Shown: positions 40,618 through 51,905, counted from the stretch's first letter. The stretch: 64,000 nt of DNA from Pontibaca salina (GCF_016307205.1 NZ_JAEIJD010000006.1:141644-205643), one strand, 5' to 3'. Made by a program: numbers and translations. The notes: generated by a model from the letters alone, not told the origin.

Positions 40618-42753
40618 TCAGTTTTCGGCGGTTTCGTCCTTGCGGATCTCCTCGCCGGTCTCTTGATCGACCATCTTCATCGACAGGCGGACCTTGCCGC
40701 GGTCGTCAAAGCCCAGCAGTTTGACTTTGACCTCCTGACCCTCTTTCAGAACATCCGACGGGTGGTTCAGGCGGCGGTTTTCGATCTGGGACACATGGAC
40801 CAGCCCGTCGCGCTTGCCGAAGAAGTTCACGAAGGCGCCAAAATCAACGATTTTCACCACTGTTCCGGTATAGACCTTGCCGGCTTCGGGCTCGGCCACG
40901 ATCGAGTGGATCATGTCATAGGCCTTCTGGATCGCATCAGCATTGGGCGAGGCGATCTTGATTGTGCCCTCGTCGTTGATGTCCACCTTGGCACCCGAGG
41001 TCTCGACGATCTCGCGGATCACCTTGCCGCCCGATCCGATGACTTCGCGGATCTTGTCGGTTGGAATCTGCATGGTTTCGATGCGCGGCGCGTGAACGCT
41101 GAACTCGCCCGCGCCGGTGATCGCCTTGCCCATCTCGCTCAGGATATGCAGCCGGCCGTCTTTCGCCTGAGCCAGCGCCTTTTCCATGATATCGGAGGTG
41201 ATACCGGCCACCTTGATGTCCATTTGCAGGCTGGTGATCCCGTTTTCGGTACCGGCCACCTTGAAATCCATGTCGCCGAGGTGATCCTCGTCGCCCAGAA
41301 TATCGGACAGGATGGCGTAAGAGCCGTCCTCTTCAAGGATCAGGCCCATGGCCACGCCAGCCACGGCACTTTTCAGCGGCACACCGGCATCCATCATCGC
41401 GAGCGAGCCACCGCAGACCGACGCCATTGAGGACGAGCCATTGCTTTCGGTGATTTCGGCAACCAGACGGATGGTATAGGGGAAATCGGTGGCAGCAGGC
41501 AGAACCGCCTGCAGCGCGCGCCAAGCCAGTTTCCCGTGTCCGATCTCACGCCGACCGGGGCCGGACACGCGGCCAACCTCGCCCACCGAATAGGGGGGGA
41601 AGTTGTAATGCAGCATGAAGTTCGATTTGAAATTGCCATGCAGCGCGTCGATGAACTGTTCATCATCGCCGGTGCCCAGCGTGGTCACGACCAGCCCCTG
41701 TGTTTCACCACGGGTGAACAGCGCCGACCCGTGGGTACGCGGCAGCAGGCCGGTTTCGCAGACAATTGGGCGAATTTCGTCGCTGCGGCGTCCGTCGATC
41801 CGCTTGCCGGTTTTGACCACATCGCCGCGCAGAACCGATGCTTCCAGCTGTTTCAACGCCGAGCCGAGGTTTTCGTCCTCAAGCTGCCCCTCGCTCAGCG
41901 CTTCCTTGATCGCTTCGCGGGCAGCGGCAACGGCGGCGGTGCGCTCCTGCTTGTCAGTGATCGCGAAAGCGGCGCGCATCTTGTCTTCGCCAGCCGCTTT
42001 CACCGCGTCATACAGCGCCGAGTAATCGGCGGGCTGGAAATCGAACGGCTCCTTTGCGGTTTCCTCGGCCAGCGAGATGATCAGGTCGATCACCGGCTGG
42101 ATCTGCTCATGCGCGAATTTAACCGCGCCCAGCATTTCGGCTTCGGTCAGCTCATAAGCCTCGGACTCGACCATCATCACGGCGTCTTTGGTGCCCGCGA
42201 CCACCAGATCAAGACGCTGTTCCGGGTTCAGGCGCAGGTCTTGCATGTCGTCGACGGTAGGATTCAAGACATATTCGCCATCCGAGAATCCGACCCGGCA
42301 GTTGGCAATCGGCCCCATGAAGGGCACGCCCGAGATTGTCAGCGCCGCCGAGGCAGCAATCATTGCCACCATGTCGGGGTCATTGACCAGATCATGGGAC
42401 AGCACGGTGCACATCACCAGAACTTCGTTTTTGAAACCGGGCACGAACAGCGGACGAATCGGCCGGTCAATCAATCGGGCGGTCAGCGTTTCCTTTTCGG
42501 TGGGGCGTGCCTCGCGCTTGAAGAAGCCGCCGGGCACCTTGCCCGCTGAGTAATATTTTTCTTGATAATGTACGGTCAGCGGAAAGAAATCCTGACCGGG
42601 TTTTTGTTCGCGGGCAAAAGTCACGTTGGCCATGACCGAGGTTTCACCCAGCGTGGCAATGACCGAGCCATCTGCCTGACGGGCAACCTTGCCCGTTTCC
42701 AATGTGAGCGTTTCTTCGCCCCATTGCATCGATTTCGTCGTTACGTTGAACAT
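40618..42753 (-). CDS. pnp: polyribonucleotide nucleotidyltransferase
   Basis: 711 residues, the usual length. Two RNase PH domains are visible: first near residues 10-140 ([25 protein letters not shown]), second near 320-460 ([42 protein letters not shown]). They are followed by the KH domain ([15 protein letters not shown]) and the S1 domain ([23 protein letters not shown]), all quoted in parts. It degrades RNA phosphorolytically and is part of the degradosome. It lies downstream of rpsO as in most bacteria. A leader dyad (AGGGGG 42789-42794 with CCCCCT 42801-42806) sits just before the start. Confidence 0.97.
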   Translation of the reverse strand: MFNVTTKSMQWGEETLTLETGKVARQADGSVIATLGETSVMANVTFAREQKPGQDFFPLTVHYQEKYYSAGKVPGGFFKREARPTEKETLTARLIDRPIRPLFVPGFKNEVLVMCTVLSHDLVNDPDMVAMIAASAALTISGVPFMGPIANCRVGFSDGEYVLNPTVDDMQDLRLNPEQRLDLVVAGTKDAVMMVESEAYELTEAEMLGAVKFAHEQIQPVIDLIISLAEETAKEPFDFQPADYSALYDAVKAAGEDKMRAAFAITDKQERTAAVAAAREAIKEALSEGQLEDENLGSALKQLEASVLRGDVVKTGKRIDGRRSDEIRPIVCETGLLPRTHGSALFTRGETQGLVVTTLGTGDDEQFIDALHGNFKSNFMLHYNFPPYSVGEVGRVSGPGRREIGHGKLAWRALQAVLPAATDFPYTIRLVAEITESNGSSSMASVCGGSLAMMDAGVPLKSAVAGVAMGLILEEDGSYAILSDILGDEDHLGDMDFKVAGTENGITSLQMDIKVAGITSDIMEKALAQAKDGRLHILSEMGKAITGAGEFSVHAPRIETMQIPTDKIREVIGSGGKVIREIVETSGAKVDINDEGTIKIASPNADAIQKAYDMIHSIVAEPEAGKVYTGTVVKIVDFGAFVNFFGKRDGLVHVSQIENRRLNHPSDVLKEGQEVKVKLLGFDDRGKVRLSMKMVDQETGEEIRKDETAEN

Positions 42754-42956
42754 CTACGTTTCCTAAATCGGCCATTCGGCCATTGCTTAGGGGGCGAATT
42801 CCCCCTGACCCCGGTATCTTCTTTGTCAAGCGCTGGGGTCCGGGCGCCGGATTTCAGATTGCGTCGACATACCGCAGATTGACCGTGATGGAAAGCGCTT
42901 GCGGACGGTCAAGCATCACATTGCCAGTGATGGGCGAGCAGGGGAGAGGAAAGCAA

Positions 42957-42981
42957 AAACCGCGCCGGGTGGGCGCGGTTT
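42957..42981 (-). terminator. intrinsic terminator after rpsO
   Basis: Read on the minus strand, AAACCGCGCC pairs with GGCGCGGTTT across a 5-base loop and is followed by TTGCTTT. It lies between rpsO and pnp, so read-through into pnp may be limited. Confidence 0.75.
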
Positions 42982-43061
42982 CGGTGTCTTGCGGTTACTT
43001 GGTGCCGGATCGCAGAGTGTCCTTGCTTGCCCGCTTGTCGGCACGCGTCGATCTGCTCAGC

Positions 43062-43331
43062 TTAGCGGCGCAGGCCCAGACGTTTGATCAGGTCCTTGTA
43101 GCGGGCCTCATCCTTGGCCTTGGTATAATCCAGCAATTTGCGGCGTGTTGCGACCATTTTCAAAAGGCCACGGCGACCGTGGTTGTCTTCCTTATGGGTC
43201 TTGAAATGCTCGGTCAGAGTGGCAATGCGCGAGGACAGGATCGCAATCTGCACCTCGGGCGAACCGGTGTCGCCTTCCTTGGTTGCAAATTCTTTCATCA
43301 CGCGTTGTTTTTCTTCGGCGGTAATCGACAT
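43062..43331 (-). CDS. rpsO: 30S ribosomal protein S15
   Basis: 89 residues, the standard length, with the S15 pattern [36 protein letters not shown] and [21 protein letters not shown] core ending IKRLGLRR. It binds 16S rRNA near the central domain early in 30S assembly. GGAGACCCCG precedes ATG 43331; a longer upstream frame is not supported. It stands between truB and pnp in a translation-linked neighbourhood. Confidence 0.97.
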   Translation of the reverse strand: MSITAEEKQRVMKEFATKEGDTGSPEVQIAILSSRIATLTEHFKTHKEDNHGRRGLLKMVATRRKLLDYTKAKDEARYKDLIKRLGLRR

Positions 43332-43483
43332 CGGGGTCTCCTTGGTTAGGGTTTGTCGGAATGGCTCTGGCCGGGATGTCGTCCAGCACAGGCCCGTGGA
43401 GGGAACCGCTTCAGACCGGCATGGGGCCGAATCCGTTGCGGCTGCGCGCCTATAGACGGTATTTTCCGAGGTGGCAAACGGTT

Positions 43484-43993
43484 TCAGGGGAGCCAGAGTT
43501 GGGGTTGCTGCGAATAGGGCAGGTAAAGCGGATGTTTGGGATGACCCGCCTTGCTGAGACCGAGGTGATAGATTGGCTTGCCGCTTTGGTGCAAAAGATC
43601 TGCGATCTGCGGGCCGCGATCCAGATGGGCGCCATGCGTGCCCCAAGCCGCAATAGTCTGTTCGGCCCAGTCTAGACCGTCAAGAATTGCGGCGTCATTG
43701 GCAGGCCCGACCGGGTCCGCAGCCGCGCGCATGGCGCGGGGGTCGGTGTCGCGCCAGGCGAATATATTGGTCACGCGAAACGCGCCAAATCCTAATGTGC
43801 GGGCGCGCCGTTCGCAGCGCTCGACGGTGGGGTCGTTCTGCATTTCGGTCGCAGTCGAGGGGTTCAACATCACGAAATGCGCGCGTTTTCCGCGCGCGTC
43901 CCACACGCGCGTCAAACTATAGCGATAGCGTTCGCAATCCGAATAGATCGCGGTTGATGGCGCATCGCCTTTGGTGTGGGTACGGGTGATCAT
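43484..43993 (-). CDS. DUF1643-family protein
   Basis: 169 residues matching the DUF1643 pattern: [61 protein letters not shown] and a C-terminal [20 protein letters not shown]. It has no signal peptide or membrane segment. The molecular function of the family is unknown. The start overlaps the truB stop (ATGA), so it is translated with truB. Confidence 0.8.
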   Translation of the reverse strand: MITRTHTKGDAPSTAIYSDCERYRYSLTRVWDARGKRAHFVMLNPSTATEMQNDPTVERCERRARTLGFGAFRVTNIFAWRDTDPRAMRAAADPVGPANDAAILDGLDWAEQTIAAWGTHGAHLDRGPQIADLLHQSGKPIYHLGLSKAGHPKHPLYLPYSQQPQLWLP

Positions 43994-44901
43994 CAGGTGT
44001 TGAACACGCGGCTGGGGTGCAATTCGCCCGCCTTGTAAGTGCCGACAGCCAGCGCACGCCCATCGAGCGAGGCCCAAGCCTCGTCGCCGTATTCCACATC
44101 CGCGGCGATCACGAGGCCGGGATTGCCATTGCGCAGACGGGCGGCACCTTCGGGCGTGCAGCGCACTTCAGGCAGGTCCGAAAGCCCGGTTTCCAGCGGC
44201 AGGATATGGGAATCAAGTTCGGGTGTGCGCGCGAGTGCCTCAACCTGCTCGAGCGTCAGGCCGTCTTCGGCATCGAACGGCCCCGACCAGATCCGGCGCA
44301 GTTGGGTGACATGGCCCAGACATCCCAACGCCTGCCCCAGATCGCGTGCGATCGAGCGCACGTAACCGCCCTTGCCGCAGGTCATTTCCAGCGTGACGTG
44401 ATCCGCGTCCGGGCGGTCGGTCAGCAGCAGTTCCTCGACCCAGAGCGGGCGGGCAGCGATTTCCATCTGCTCACCGCCACGGGCGCGTTTATAGGCGCGT
44501 TCGCCATCGATCTTGACGGCCGAAAACTGCGGCGGGACCTGCATGATGTCGCCAACGAACTGCCCTAGCGCCGCCTTGATCGCGTCATCCGTGGGGCGCA
44601 GATCACTGGTGGCAGTCACCTCGCCCTCGGCATCGTCGGTATTGGTTTCCTGACCCAGCCGCACGGTGAATTCATAGGCCTTAAGCGCATCGGTGATATA
44701 GGGCACGGTTTTGGTTGCCTCGCCCAGTGCAATCGCCAACACCCCGGTCGCATCGGGATCAAGCGTCCCGGCATGGCCTGCCTTTTTCGCATCCAGCGCC
44801 CAGCGGACCTTGTTCACAATCGCGGTCGAGGTCGGCCCGGCCGGTTTGTCGATCACCAGCCAGCCGGAAATATCGCGCCCTTTTTTCTTGCGTGCCATCA
44901 T
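43993..44901 (-). CDS. truB: tRNA pseudouridine(55) synthase
   Basis: 302 residues. The N-terminal motif [20 protein letters not shown] and the catalytic segment [16 protein letters not shown] (nucleophile Asp48) are intact, and the second part carries [16 protein letters not shown]. It makes the universal T-loop pseudouridine in tRNA. ATG 44901 is chosen because AAGGA lies upstream; a longer frame starts at 44922. It lies downstream of rbfA as in many bacteria, with one exported protein gene inserted between. Confidence 0.95.
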   Translation of the reverse strand: MMARKKKGRDISGWLVIDKPAGPTSTAIVNKVRWALDAKKAGHAGTLDPDATGVLAIALGEATKTVPYITDALKAYEFTVRLGQETNTDDAEGEVTATSDLRPTDDAIKAALGQFVGDIMQVPPQFSAVKIDGERAYKRARGGEQMEIAARPLWVEELLLTDRPDADHVTLEMTCGKGGYVRSIARDLGQALGCLGHVTQLRRIWSGPFDAEDGLTLEQVEALARTPELDSHILPLETGLSDLPEVRCTPEGAARLRNGNPGLVIAADVEYGDEAWASLDGRALAVGTYKAGELHPSRVFNT

Positions 44902-44950
44902 CCATTCCTTGTCGATAAGCACGGTCGCCTAGCCGATGGTGCTGCGCGCG

Positions 44951-45694
44951 TCAATCGCGCGGCACGGTCACCCCGACCACCGGACCCATGGCAAAGCCAA
45001 GATCCTTGCGCTTGATCACCGGGGCATAAAGCCGTGAAATATTGCCGTCGAAATAGAGCGCGTTGGGGATCTCTAGCGCGTCGCGAAAAAAGCTGCCAAA
45101 TTCATGAAAGGTGACGGAATTGCGCGAGATCACGAACACTGCGCGGCTGCCGTCAGCACTGGTTCCGACACCGTTGCGAATATAGCGCGAAGTGCTGTCG
45201 ATCAGGAAACGCGGGTGCAATTCACCGTTAATCACCAGCATCGGGCCGGATTGTGTCGCGTGCCGGCATTCGGGGGCTTCATCAACAAAGGCCAATGTCT
45301 CGAACACATCGGCGCGGTCATCTCTGATGCAAAAGACGCCATTGGGCAGCAACCCGAAATTGCCCGGCCCCGAATCGGAAATCACGCGCATTTCCTCGTT
45401 GCCGTTTTCGACATATAAGCCGACCGGCGCGCGGTCGCTGTGATACATGCCCGCATTCATTGCGAACGCAAGCTTGCGCCCCTCAACGGCCAGCGCTGTT
45501 TCGATGGTCGAGAACTGTCCTAGAACAGTGCCCGAATCGTCGCGTAAAAACAGCCGCAAATCGGCGTTTTCCGCGTCCACAATACAGACTGCATAGCCAT
45601 TGCCCGCATATTCATGATTCTGACAGTGGACCGGGTCGCCAGCGGCGGCGGTCGCCAGCAAAAGCAATAGCGCGGCGACCCCCGCTCGGATCAT
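44951..45694 (-). CDS. exported phosphodiester-glycosidase (NAGPA/DUF2233) family protein
   Basis: 247 residues with a signal peptide ([18 protein letters not shown]). The NAGPA-type core reads [55 protein letters not shown] and a final [17 protein letters not shown] stretch (quoted in parts). Members are exported hydrolases related to the mammalian uncovering enzyme; bacterial substrates are mostly unknown and may be envelope glycans. It overlaps rbfA by four bases and lies just upstream of truB, in an otherwise translation-related run. Confidence 0.82.
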   Translation of the reverse strand: MIRAGVAALLLLLATAAAGDPVHCQNHEYAGNGYAVCIVDAENADLRLFLRDDSGTVLGQFSTIETALAVEGRKLAFAMNAGMYHSDRAPVGLYVENGNEEMRVISDSGPGNFGLLPNGVFCIRDDRADVFETLAFVDEAPECRHATQSGPMLVINGELHPRFLIDSTSRYIRNGVGTSADGSRAVFVISRNSVTFHEFGSFFRDALEIPNALYFDGNISRLYAPVIKRKDLGFAMGPVVGVTVPRD

Positions 45695-46086
45695 TTCTCC
45701 AGATCGCGGCGGACCGCCTCCTGATTCAGCAATCGGCGGGTCTCGTCCATCTGGTCAAAGGTCTTGTCCAGACGAAAACGCAAGTCGGGCGCAAATTTCA
45801 GCGCCAATTGCTTGGCAACTGCGCGGCGCAATTCGTTCTTGTTATCAGCGAGCAGACGCACAACGCTATCTTGACCTTCTCCGCCTAACGGCAGGACATA
45901 GGCAGTCGCCACACGCAGATCGGGCGAAACCCGCACTTCGCCCACGGTGATCGACATGCGGCTTAGGTCAGCATCGTGGAGGTCGCCGCGCGCCAGTACA
46001 TCTGACAGCGTGCGCCGGATCAGTTCGCCCACCCGCAGCTGACGCTGCGTCGGGCCGGGTCCATCATGGAATTTGTTCTTGGCCAT
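45691..46086 (-). CDS. rbfA: ribosome-binding factor A
   Basis: 131 residues with the RbfA pattern [40 protein letters not shown] and a C-terminal [20 protein letters not shown]. It is a KH-fold assembly factor for the 30S 5' domain, active at the 16S helix 1 region. Its gene is coupled (ATGA overlap) to the exported glycosidase-like gene and then truB, and diverges from dapB. Confidence 0.94.
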   Translation of the reverse strand: MAKNKFHDGPGPTQRQLRVGELIRRTLSDVLARGDLHDADLSRMSITVGEVRVSPDLRVATAYVLPLGGEGQDSVVRLLADNKNELRRAVAKQLALKFAPDLRFRLDKTFDQMDETRRLLNQEAVRRDLEK

Positions 46087-46171
46087 GGCGCTGACTTAGG
46101 CGTTAACAGAGGTTTTGCCAAGCGGGCATTGATTGGATACTCAGCAACCATCTGTGAGGAAAGGGCGTAAC

Positions 46172-46981
46172 ATGACACAACTGCCGGGAATCGTTATCAC
46201 CGGGGCATCGGGTCGCATGGGCCAGATGCTGATCCGCACCGTTGCGGGCAGCGCAAAGGCCCGGCTTGTGGGCGCGGTCGAGCGCACCGGCCACAGCTGG
46301 ATCGGTCAGGATGTCGGGGTTGCGATGGGCGGTGCAGAACTGGGTGTATCGGTGACCGCAGACGCAGCGGACGCGTTTTCAAAGGCGCAGGCAGTGATTG
46401 ATTTCACCGCCCCCGAGGCGACACTGGACTTCGCCGCCTACGCTGCGCAAGCGGGTATCGTGCACGTGATCGGGACGACGGGGTTCAGTGACTCGCAATT
46501 GGAAGCGTTAAAACCTGCAGCGCAGGCCGCGGTGATCGTGCGCGCCGGTAACATGAGCCTTGGCGTGAATCTGTTGACTCAACTGACCCGCAAGGTTGCG
46601 GCGGCGCTGGACGAGGATTTTGATATCGAGGTGGTCGAATCGCATCACAATCAAAAGGTTGATGCGCCATCGGGCACCGCGCTGATGCTGGGGCAGGCCG
46701 CTGCCGACGGGCGTGGCGTTGCGCTGGCGGATGTATCGGATCGCGGCCGCGATGGCATTACAGGAGCGCGCAAGCGCGGCGACATCGGATTCGCGGTGAT
46801 CAGAGGCGGCGATATCGTGGGCGAACATGATGTGATGTTTGCCGCCGCTGGCGAGCGTATCATCTTGCGGCATATTGCCACCGACCGGTTAGTCTTTGCC
46901 CGCGGCGCGCTGAAGGCGGCGGTGTGGGGGCAGGGTAAGACCCCCGGCGAATATGACATGATCGATGTGCTGGGGCTGTAG
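46172..46981 (+). CDS. dapB: 4-hydroxy-tetrahydrodipicolinate reductase
   Basis: 269 residues. The nucleotide-binding motif GASGRMGQM opens the protein. IGTTGFSD, the catalytic [20 protein letters not shown] (near residue 160) and a final [22 protein letters not shown] complete the family pattern (quoted in parts). It reduces the dihydrodipicolinate precursor in lysine and diaminopimelate synthesis. GAGGAAAGGGCGTAAC precedes ATG 46172. The 345 bases after it (46982-47326) hold no credible gene. Confidence 0.95.
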   Translation: MTQLPGIVITGASGRMGQMLIRTVAGSAKARLVGAVERTGHSWIGQDVGVAMGGAELGVSVTADAADAFSKAQAVIDFTAPEATLDFAAYAAQAGIVHVIGTTGFSDSQLEALKPAAQAAVIVRAGNMSLGVNLLTQLTRKVAAALDEDFDIEVVESHHNQKVDAPSGTALMLGQAAADGRGVALADVSDRGRDGITGARKRGDIGFAVIRGGDIVGEHDVMFAAAGERIILRHIATDRLVFARGALKAAVWGQGKTPGEYDMIDVLGL

Positions 46982-47326
46982 CAAGGCACAGTCAGGTTTT
47001 GGGGCGGCGCAAACCAGCGCGTCGCCCATCAAGGGCACCCTTGTCTTGAACAGCGATCCGCATGGGCGGAGTGCTGTTTGCAGAGATAGAGGGCAGTCCG
47101 CTGCCAAAAAAGCCGGCGGACTACCGTGACCTTACCCGCAGACAATTGATTCGGTCCCGATGGCCGCATGAGACATTGTGGCCGCGCGTGCCTGCACTTG
47201 CCCGTAGCCCGTTCGAAGCGGCCATCGTTTCAGCAGTTCCATCTCCTTATTACCGGATGGTCGTCCTCATCGGCCTTCGATCTGGCGCCGGTCTCGGTCA
47301 CGCCGCAGGGGCGCGCGAGGACGCGG

Positions 47327-48313
47327 TCAGGCGACGCTTACGCTTGCGGCACTTTCGGGCAGTTCCTCGTCGAAACAGCGCTGATAGAACTCGGCCACGG
47401 TCTGGCGCTCCAGTTCGTCGCATTTGTTCAGGAAGGACAGACGGAACGCGTAACCGACATTGCGAAAGATCGCGGCGTTCTGCGCCCAGGTGATGACGGT
47501 CCGCGGGCTCATTACCGTGGACAGGTCGCCATTCATGAAAGCTGTACGTGTCAGGTCGGCGACCGTAACCATCTGGCTGACGATCTGACGGCCCTTTTCG
47601 GTGTTGTAATGCGGAGATTTGGCCAGAACGATCGCGGTTTCACCGTCATGGGACAGGTAGTTCAGTGTCGCGACAAGGCTCCAGCGGTCCATCTGGGCTT
47701 GGTTGATCTGTTGCGTCCCGTGGTAAAGGCCCGTGGTGTCGCCCAGACCCACGGTGTTGGCGGTCGCAAACAGGCGGAAGTAAGGGTTGGGCGTGATGAT
47801 CTCGTTCTGATCCAGAAGCGTGAGCTTGCCATCATGCTCCAGAACCCGCTGGATCACGAACATCACGTCGGCCCGGCCAGCATCATATTCGTCGAATACG
47901 ATGGCGGTTGGGTTACGCAGTGCCCAAGGCAGGATTCCCTCGTGGAACTCAGTCACCTGTTTGCCATCGCGCAGCTTGATCGCATCTTTTCCGATCAGGT
48001 CGATCCGGCTGATATGGCTGTCGAGGTTCACCCGGACTGTCGGCCAGTTCAGCCGCGCTGCGACCTGTTCGATGTGGGTGGACTTGCCGGTGCCGTGATA
48101 GCCTTGGATCATCACCCGTCGATTGTATGCGAATCCGGCCAGAATTGCCAAAGTGGTGTCGGGGTCAAATTTGTAGGTGCTGTCGATCTCTGGCACCCGC
48201 TCCGTGCGCTCGGCAAATCCTTTGACGCGCATCGACGTGTCGATTCCGAACACCTCCGAGACCGAGATTTCCTCGGTTGGTTTCGCGTTGATGTCGATCA
48301 TGCCATCAGCCAT
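47327..48313 (-). CDS. cobS: cobaltochelatase subunit CobS
   Basis: 328 residues of the AAA+ MoxR-like class. Walker A is [10 protein letters not shown] (near residue 67) and Walker B is [18 protein letters not shown] (near 140); the N-terminus [14 protein letters not shown] is typical of CobS. With CobT and CobN it inserts cobalt in the aerobic cobalamin pathway. I chose ATG 48313 because AAAGGG lies nine bases upstream; ATG 48322 is possible. No cobT or cobN lies next to it in this window. No B12 riboswitch is seen upstream. Confidence 0.94.
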   Translation of the reverse strand: MADGMIDINAKPTEEISVSEVFGIDTSMRVKGFAERTERVPEIDSTYKFDPDTTLAILAGFAYNRRVMIQGYHGTGKSTHIEQVAARLNWPTVRVNLDSHISRIDLIGKDAIKLRDGKQVTEFHEGILPWALRNPTAIVFDEYDAGRADVMFVIQRVLEHDGKLTLLDQNEIITPNPYFRLFATANTVGLGDTTGLYHGTQQINQAQMDRWSLVATLNYLSHDGETAIVLAKSPHYNTEKGRQIVSQMVTVADLTRTAFMNGDLSTVMSPRTVITWAQNAAIFRNVGYAFRLSFLNKCDELERQTVAEFYQRCFDEELPESAASVSVA

Positions 48314-48397
48314 GGGCTGCATCCCTTTCGTACTGTACGCTGCGCGGCGCGCTATAATTGCCTCGTCGTGCAACAATTGCTGCCCAAGGGCAAGAGA

Positions 48398-49030
48398 TCA
48401 GTCCTTGAAATTTCGACTGGCCTTCAGCTGATCCCAAGCCCAGACTACCAGTTGCAGCTGTTCTTCCTGACTGCGGTCGCCGCCGTTCATGTCAGGATGC
48501 AGCACCTTGATCAACGCCTTATAGGCGCGGCGTAGGTCGGCTTTAGTCCAATTGTCCTTGGCCTCAAGAATTTCGATCGCGCGCCGTTCGGTCGGGGGCA
48601 GGCGGCGCCCACTGGCCGCACCCGGTCTCCGACCGGGATTGCGTGTGGCATTTTCGCCTAGAACCTGATGCGGGTCTTCGATTCCCAAACGGGCCCAAGC
48701 CCGTGCCTCAGGGTCGCCCATGGGCCGGGTGGTGCGTTCCCACACTTTGTCGCTGGTTTGTTGGGCGTTGATTTCAGCCTCGGTGGTGCCATCGAAAAAG
48801 TTCCACTTGAGGTTGTATTCCCGGACGTGTTTCTGGCAGAACCAAAAATAGTCGTCCAGTACATCCGGTGCCTTGGGGGCGCGATAGCGGCCCGGCTCCA
48901 CGCAGCCCTCGGCTTCGCATTGACGTACCGATGTTTCAGATTCACCCGACATGCCCCGTCGGCCGCGGGGGTTCTTTTTTTTGGCGGATGACACTGACAT
49001 GTCAAATCCGAACGGGTCTGGTTTTGTCAC
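48398..49030 (-). CDS. DnaJ-domain protein
   Basis: 210 residues. The J-domain is C-terminal (WTKADLRRAYKALIKVLHPDMNGGD, about residues 160-185), with the HPD motif present. The N-terminal half contains a Cys/His cluster (RQCEAEGCVEPGRYRAP, FWFCQKHVREYN) that may bind zinc. This DnaJ-like type is often found beside cobS in Rhodobacterales. GTG 49030 follows AAGGAGCAGGCC and is preferred over GTG 49051. The partner Hsp70 and its clients are unknown. Confidence 0.88.
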   Translation of the reverse strand: MTKPDPFGFDMSVSSAKKKNPRGRRGMSGESETSVRQCEAEGCVEPGRYRAPKAPDVLDDYFWFCQKHVREYNLKWNFFDGTTEAEINAQQTSDKVWERTTRPMGDPEARAWARLGIEDPHQVLGENATRNPGRRPGAASGRRLPPTERRAIEILEAKDNWTKADLRRAYKALIKVLHPDMNGGDRSQEEQLQLVVWAWDQLKASRNFKD

Positions 49031-49119
49031 GGCCTGCTCCTTATTGGACACGTCTTTAAGATTCGGATCACACAGTCTAAGCTAAAGAACGTAAGTTAAC
49101 AGAGGGTAGGGCAGATATA

Positions 49120-49395
49120 TTGACGCACTCTAATCCGACAAGCGTAACCACGCAGATCCGCCAGCGCCTGGAGCACGCCTTTGCGCCCCATGTGCTGGAC
49201 GTGGTTGACGACAGCGAAAGTCATCGGGGTCATGCGGGATTTCGTGAAGGTGGCGAAAGCCATTTCAACGTTCGCATTCGTGCTGGCATCTTTGAAGGTC
49301 AGTCACGCATTGCGCGCCATCGTGCGGTGCATGACGCCCTTGGTGCGGATCTGATTTCACAAATCCACGCGCTATCACTGGATATAGGCACTTAG
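49120..49395 (+). CDS. bolA: BolA-family protein
   Basis: 91 residues starting at TTG 49120 behind GAGGGTAGGGC. The BolA pattern is clear: LEVxDDSExHRGHAGF-type segment (VDDSESHRGHAGFREGGESHFNV, quoted in part), then RIARHRAVHDALGADLI. The conserved histidine of RHRAVH is the probable Fe-S ligand when paired with a monothiol glutaredoxin. It diverges from the DnaJ-like gene and overlaps DUF4177 by four bases, tail to tail. Confidence 0.92.
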   Translation: MTHSNPTSVTTQIRQRLEHAFAPHVLDVVDDSESHRGHAGFREGGESHFNVRIRAGIFEGQSRIARHRAVHDALGADLISQIHALSLDIGT

Positions 49396-49778
49396 CTGTC
49401 CTGTTTTTTCGCGGGCGCAGCGATCACAGGATCCTTGCGCCCATCAGCGAGCGGAGGTGATCCGCCGCTTCGCTCTGGGGTGTTAAGGGTTGGTGCCCCT
49501 GCGGCGGCGGGCCCTTCGAGTTTGCGGGGCTGGAATTGCGCCGCGTCGCCTTCTTGGGGGCGGCGGAATATCAGCAGGCTGCGCATGTTAACGCTCGAGC
49601 CAGTAAAGCCGCTGCGTTCCGTGCTGGGCAGGGTCTCCGCGCGCTGGAATTCCCAGCCCGCTGCTGCCATCTCATTGAGCGCAGCCTCGATGGATCGCGC
49701 GAAACGTCCTTCGGGCGTTTTCACGCTGCGCGTCTTCTCGCCCCGGTCAGGGGCAGGTATGACCTTGTATTCGTACAT
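49392..49778 (-). CDS. DUF4177-domain protein
   Basis: 128 residues. The N-terminal two thirds fit the small DUF4177 domain (MYEYKVIPAPDRGEKTRSVK; LNEMAAAGWEFQRAETLPS). A proline- and alanine-rich tail follows, with no signal peptide or membrane segment. The family's function is not known. It converges with bolA, sharing its last four bases. Confidence 0.75.
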   Translation of the reverse strand: MYEYKVIPAPDRGEKTRSVKTPEGRFARSIEAALNEMAAAGWEFQRAETLPSTERSGFTGSSVNMRSLLIFRRPQEGDAAQFQPRKLEGPAAAGAPTLNTPERSGGSPPLADGRKDPVIAAPAKKQDS

Positions 49779-49887
49779 TCTATAAGCCCTGCGGGAGCGT
49801 CATGTCATTGATGTTATTGTGTTCTCTGGGGGTGTCTGCCTACCGATATGGTCACGCGTATAGTTTTTGCAATACGGGTTCCTAAAT

Positions 49888-50382
49888 TCACCCGTCGGTA
49901 GCGATTTTACGCTTGAGACCGATCGGGCGGCCCGCCGACGCTGGTATGCCCAAGGGTTCATGTGCCGTTTTCATGGCGGCAAGCCGTTGGTGGATGTCGG
50001 GCGGAAAGGGGGCGACCTTGGGTCCAGACTGGTCGATATGCAGGCCCAGAGCTTCACCGGTGGCGGCCAGCCAACCGTCCTCGTGATAAAGCTCCTGCCA
50101 AGTGTGGAATTTGCTATTGTCATGGTCGAGCAGGCGCAGATGCACCCGCACCCGGTCGCCCTCGTGCAGTTCGCGGCGATACCGGATCTGAAACGCGCCG
50201 GTATAGGTGGTGAATCCGCTGGTCGCGGCATATTCGGCACCAAAGCCGAGATAGGCATAGGCTTCGTCGGCGCAGCGGTCGAACAGCAACGTATAATAAG
50301 CCATATTCATATGGCCGTTATAGTCGATCCATTCGGGCTGGACGGTCATCACGCTAGAGATGAACGGGGCGGGAATAGTCAT
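49888..50382 (-). CDS. hotdog-fold thioesterase family protein
   Basis: 164 residues with the hotdog acyl-CoA thioesterase motif WIDYNGHMNMAYYTLLFDRC (Asp and His of DYNGHMN near residues 21-27). IRYRRELHEGDRVRVHLRLL and a TGEALGLHIDQ segment follow. Similar domains are fused to carnitine dehydrogenases and act on betainyl-CoA, so that substrate is one possibility, but other acyl-CoAs cannot be excluded. ATG 50382 has CGGAGAGTTTG upstream; GTG 50397 would overlap gatB by four bases. It is probably co-transcribed with gatB. Confidence 0.8.
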   Translation of the reverse strand: MTIPAPFISSVMTVQPEWIDYNGHMNMAYYTLLFDRCADEAYAYLGFGAEYAATSGFTTYTGAFQIRYRRELHEGDRVRVHLRLLDHDNSKFHTWQELYHEDGWLAATGEALGLHIDQSGPKVAPFPPDIHQRLAAMKTAHEPLGIPASAGRPIGLKRKIATDG

Positions 50383-50393
50383 CAAACTCTCCG

Positions 50394-51905
50394 TCACTCG
50401 GCCAGCTTTTGCGAAACCAATTGGTTGACCACTTTCGGGTTGGCCTTGCCGCCGGTCGCTTTCATCACCTGTCCGACGAACCAGCCGGCAAGTCTCGGAT
50501 TGTCCTTGGCCTTTGCGACCTGTGCCGGATTTTCGGCGATGATCTTGTCGACTGCGGCTTCGATCGCGCCGGTGTCAGTGACCTGTTTCATGCCGCGATC
50601 AACCACGATCTGCGCCGGGTCGCCGCCATCAGTGTAGACGATTTCAAACAGATCCTTGGCAATCTTGCCGGAAATATCGCCTTTCTGGATCAGGTCGATA
50701 ATGCCGCCCAATTGGGCCGGCGACACCGGGCTTTCAGCGATTGGATGGCTCTCTTTTCTAAGCCTCCCGAACAGTTCGTTGATGACCCAATTCGCCGCCA
50801 TCTTACCATCGCGCCCCTTAGCGACGGCCTCGAAATAGGCGGCGGATTCGACATCGGCGGTCAACACGCTGGCATCATATTCGGTCAGCCCGTAATCGCC
50901 CATGAAGCGGGCCTTTTTTGCGTCCGGCAGTTCGGGCAGGCTGGCTTTGATCTCGTCCACCCAAGCCTGTTCAAGCTCCAACGGCAGCAGGTCGGGATCA
51001 GGGAAATAACGGTAATCGTGCGCCTCTTCCTTTGAGCGCATCGACCGAGTTTCGCCCTTGTCAGGGTCAAACAGGCGGGTTTCCTGCTCAACTTCGCCGC
51101 CGGCTTCGACGATGGCAATCTGCCGACGGGCCTCGACTTCGATCGCTTGCTGGATGAACCGCATCGAGTTCATGTTCTTGATTTCACACCGCGTGCCCAG
51201 ATGGCTGAAATCTTGGGTTTCTTGATATTTCTCGTATGCGCCGGGCCGGCAGATCGACAGGTTCACATCGGCGCGCAAGCTGCCGCTTTGCATGTTCCCA
51301 TCACAGGTGCCCAGATAGCGCATGATCTGGCGCAGTTTGGTGACAAAAGCTGCGGCCTCTTCGGGGCCGCGGATGTCGGGGCGGCTGACGATCTCCATCA
51401 GGGCCACGCCGGTTCGGTTCAGATCGACGAATGACATGTTCGGATCCATGTCATGGATCGACTTGCCAGCGTCCTGTTCGATGTGAATCCGCTCGATCCG
51501 CACCAGACGGGCGACGCCGGGGGCGATGTCCACCAGCACTTCGCCTTCGCCCACGATCGGGTGGTAAAGCTGGGAGATCTGATAGCCCTGCGGCAGGTCG
51601 GGATAGAAGTAATTCTTGCGATCGAAAGCCGACCACAGGTTGATCTGCGCGTTCAGCCCAAGCCCGGTGCGCACAGCCTGCTCGACACAGTATTCATTGA
51701 TCACCGGCAGCATGCCGGGCATGGCCGCATCGATGAAAGACACGTTCGAATTTGGCTCGGCGCCGAACTCGGTTGAAGCACCGGAAAATAGTTTCGCCTT
51801 GGATGAAATCTGCGCATGCACCTCGAGCCCGATGACCAGTTCCCAGTCATGTTTTGCTCCGGCTATGGTTTTGGGCTTTGGGGCTTCGTAGGTCAGATCC
51901 AGCAT
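50394..51905 (-). CDS. gatB: aspartyl/glutamyl-tRNA amidotransferase subunit B
   Basis: 503 residues. The kinase-like domain has [20 protein letters not shown] and [18 protein letters not shown]; later segments include [15 protein letters not shown] and [18 protein letters not shown] (quoted in parts). The C-terminal helical YqeY/tail domain ([37 protein letters not shown]) contacts the tRNA. With GatC and GatA it converts mischarged Glu-tRNA(Gln) and Asp-tRNA(Asn). gatA and gatC are not in this window. Confidence 0.96.
   Translation of the reverse strand: MLDLTYEAPKPKTIAGAKHDWELVIGLEVHAQISSKAKLFSGASTEFGAEPNSNVSFIDAAMPGMLPVINEYCVEQAVRTGLGLNAQINLWSAFDRKNYFYPDLPQGYQISQLYHPIVGEGEVLVDIAPGVARLVRIERIHIEQDAGKSIHDMDPNMSFVDLNRTGVALMEIVSRPDIRGPEEAAAFVTKLRQIMRYLGTCDGNMQSGSLRADVNLSICRPGAYEKYQETQDFSHLGTRCEIKNMNSMRFIQQAIEVEARRQIAIVEAGGEVEQETRLFDPDKGETRSMRSKEEAHDYRYFPDPDLLPLELEQAWVDEIKASLPELPDAKKARFMGDYGLTEYDASVLTADVESAAYFEAVAKGRDGKMAANWVINELFGRLRKESHPIAESPVSPAQLGGIIDLIQKGDISGKIAKDLFEIVYTDGGDPAQIVVDRGMKQVTDTGAIEAAVDKIIAENPAQVAKAKDNPRLAGWFVGQVMKATGGKANPKVVNQLVSQKLAE

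Noticed and set aside
40534..42549. Plus-strand frames opposite pnp
   Set aside because: Shadows of a secure housekeeping gene.
47168..48535. 455-residue plus-strand frame opposite cobS
   Set aside because: Antisense shadow of cobS; no motifs.
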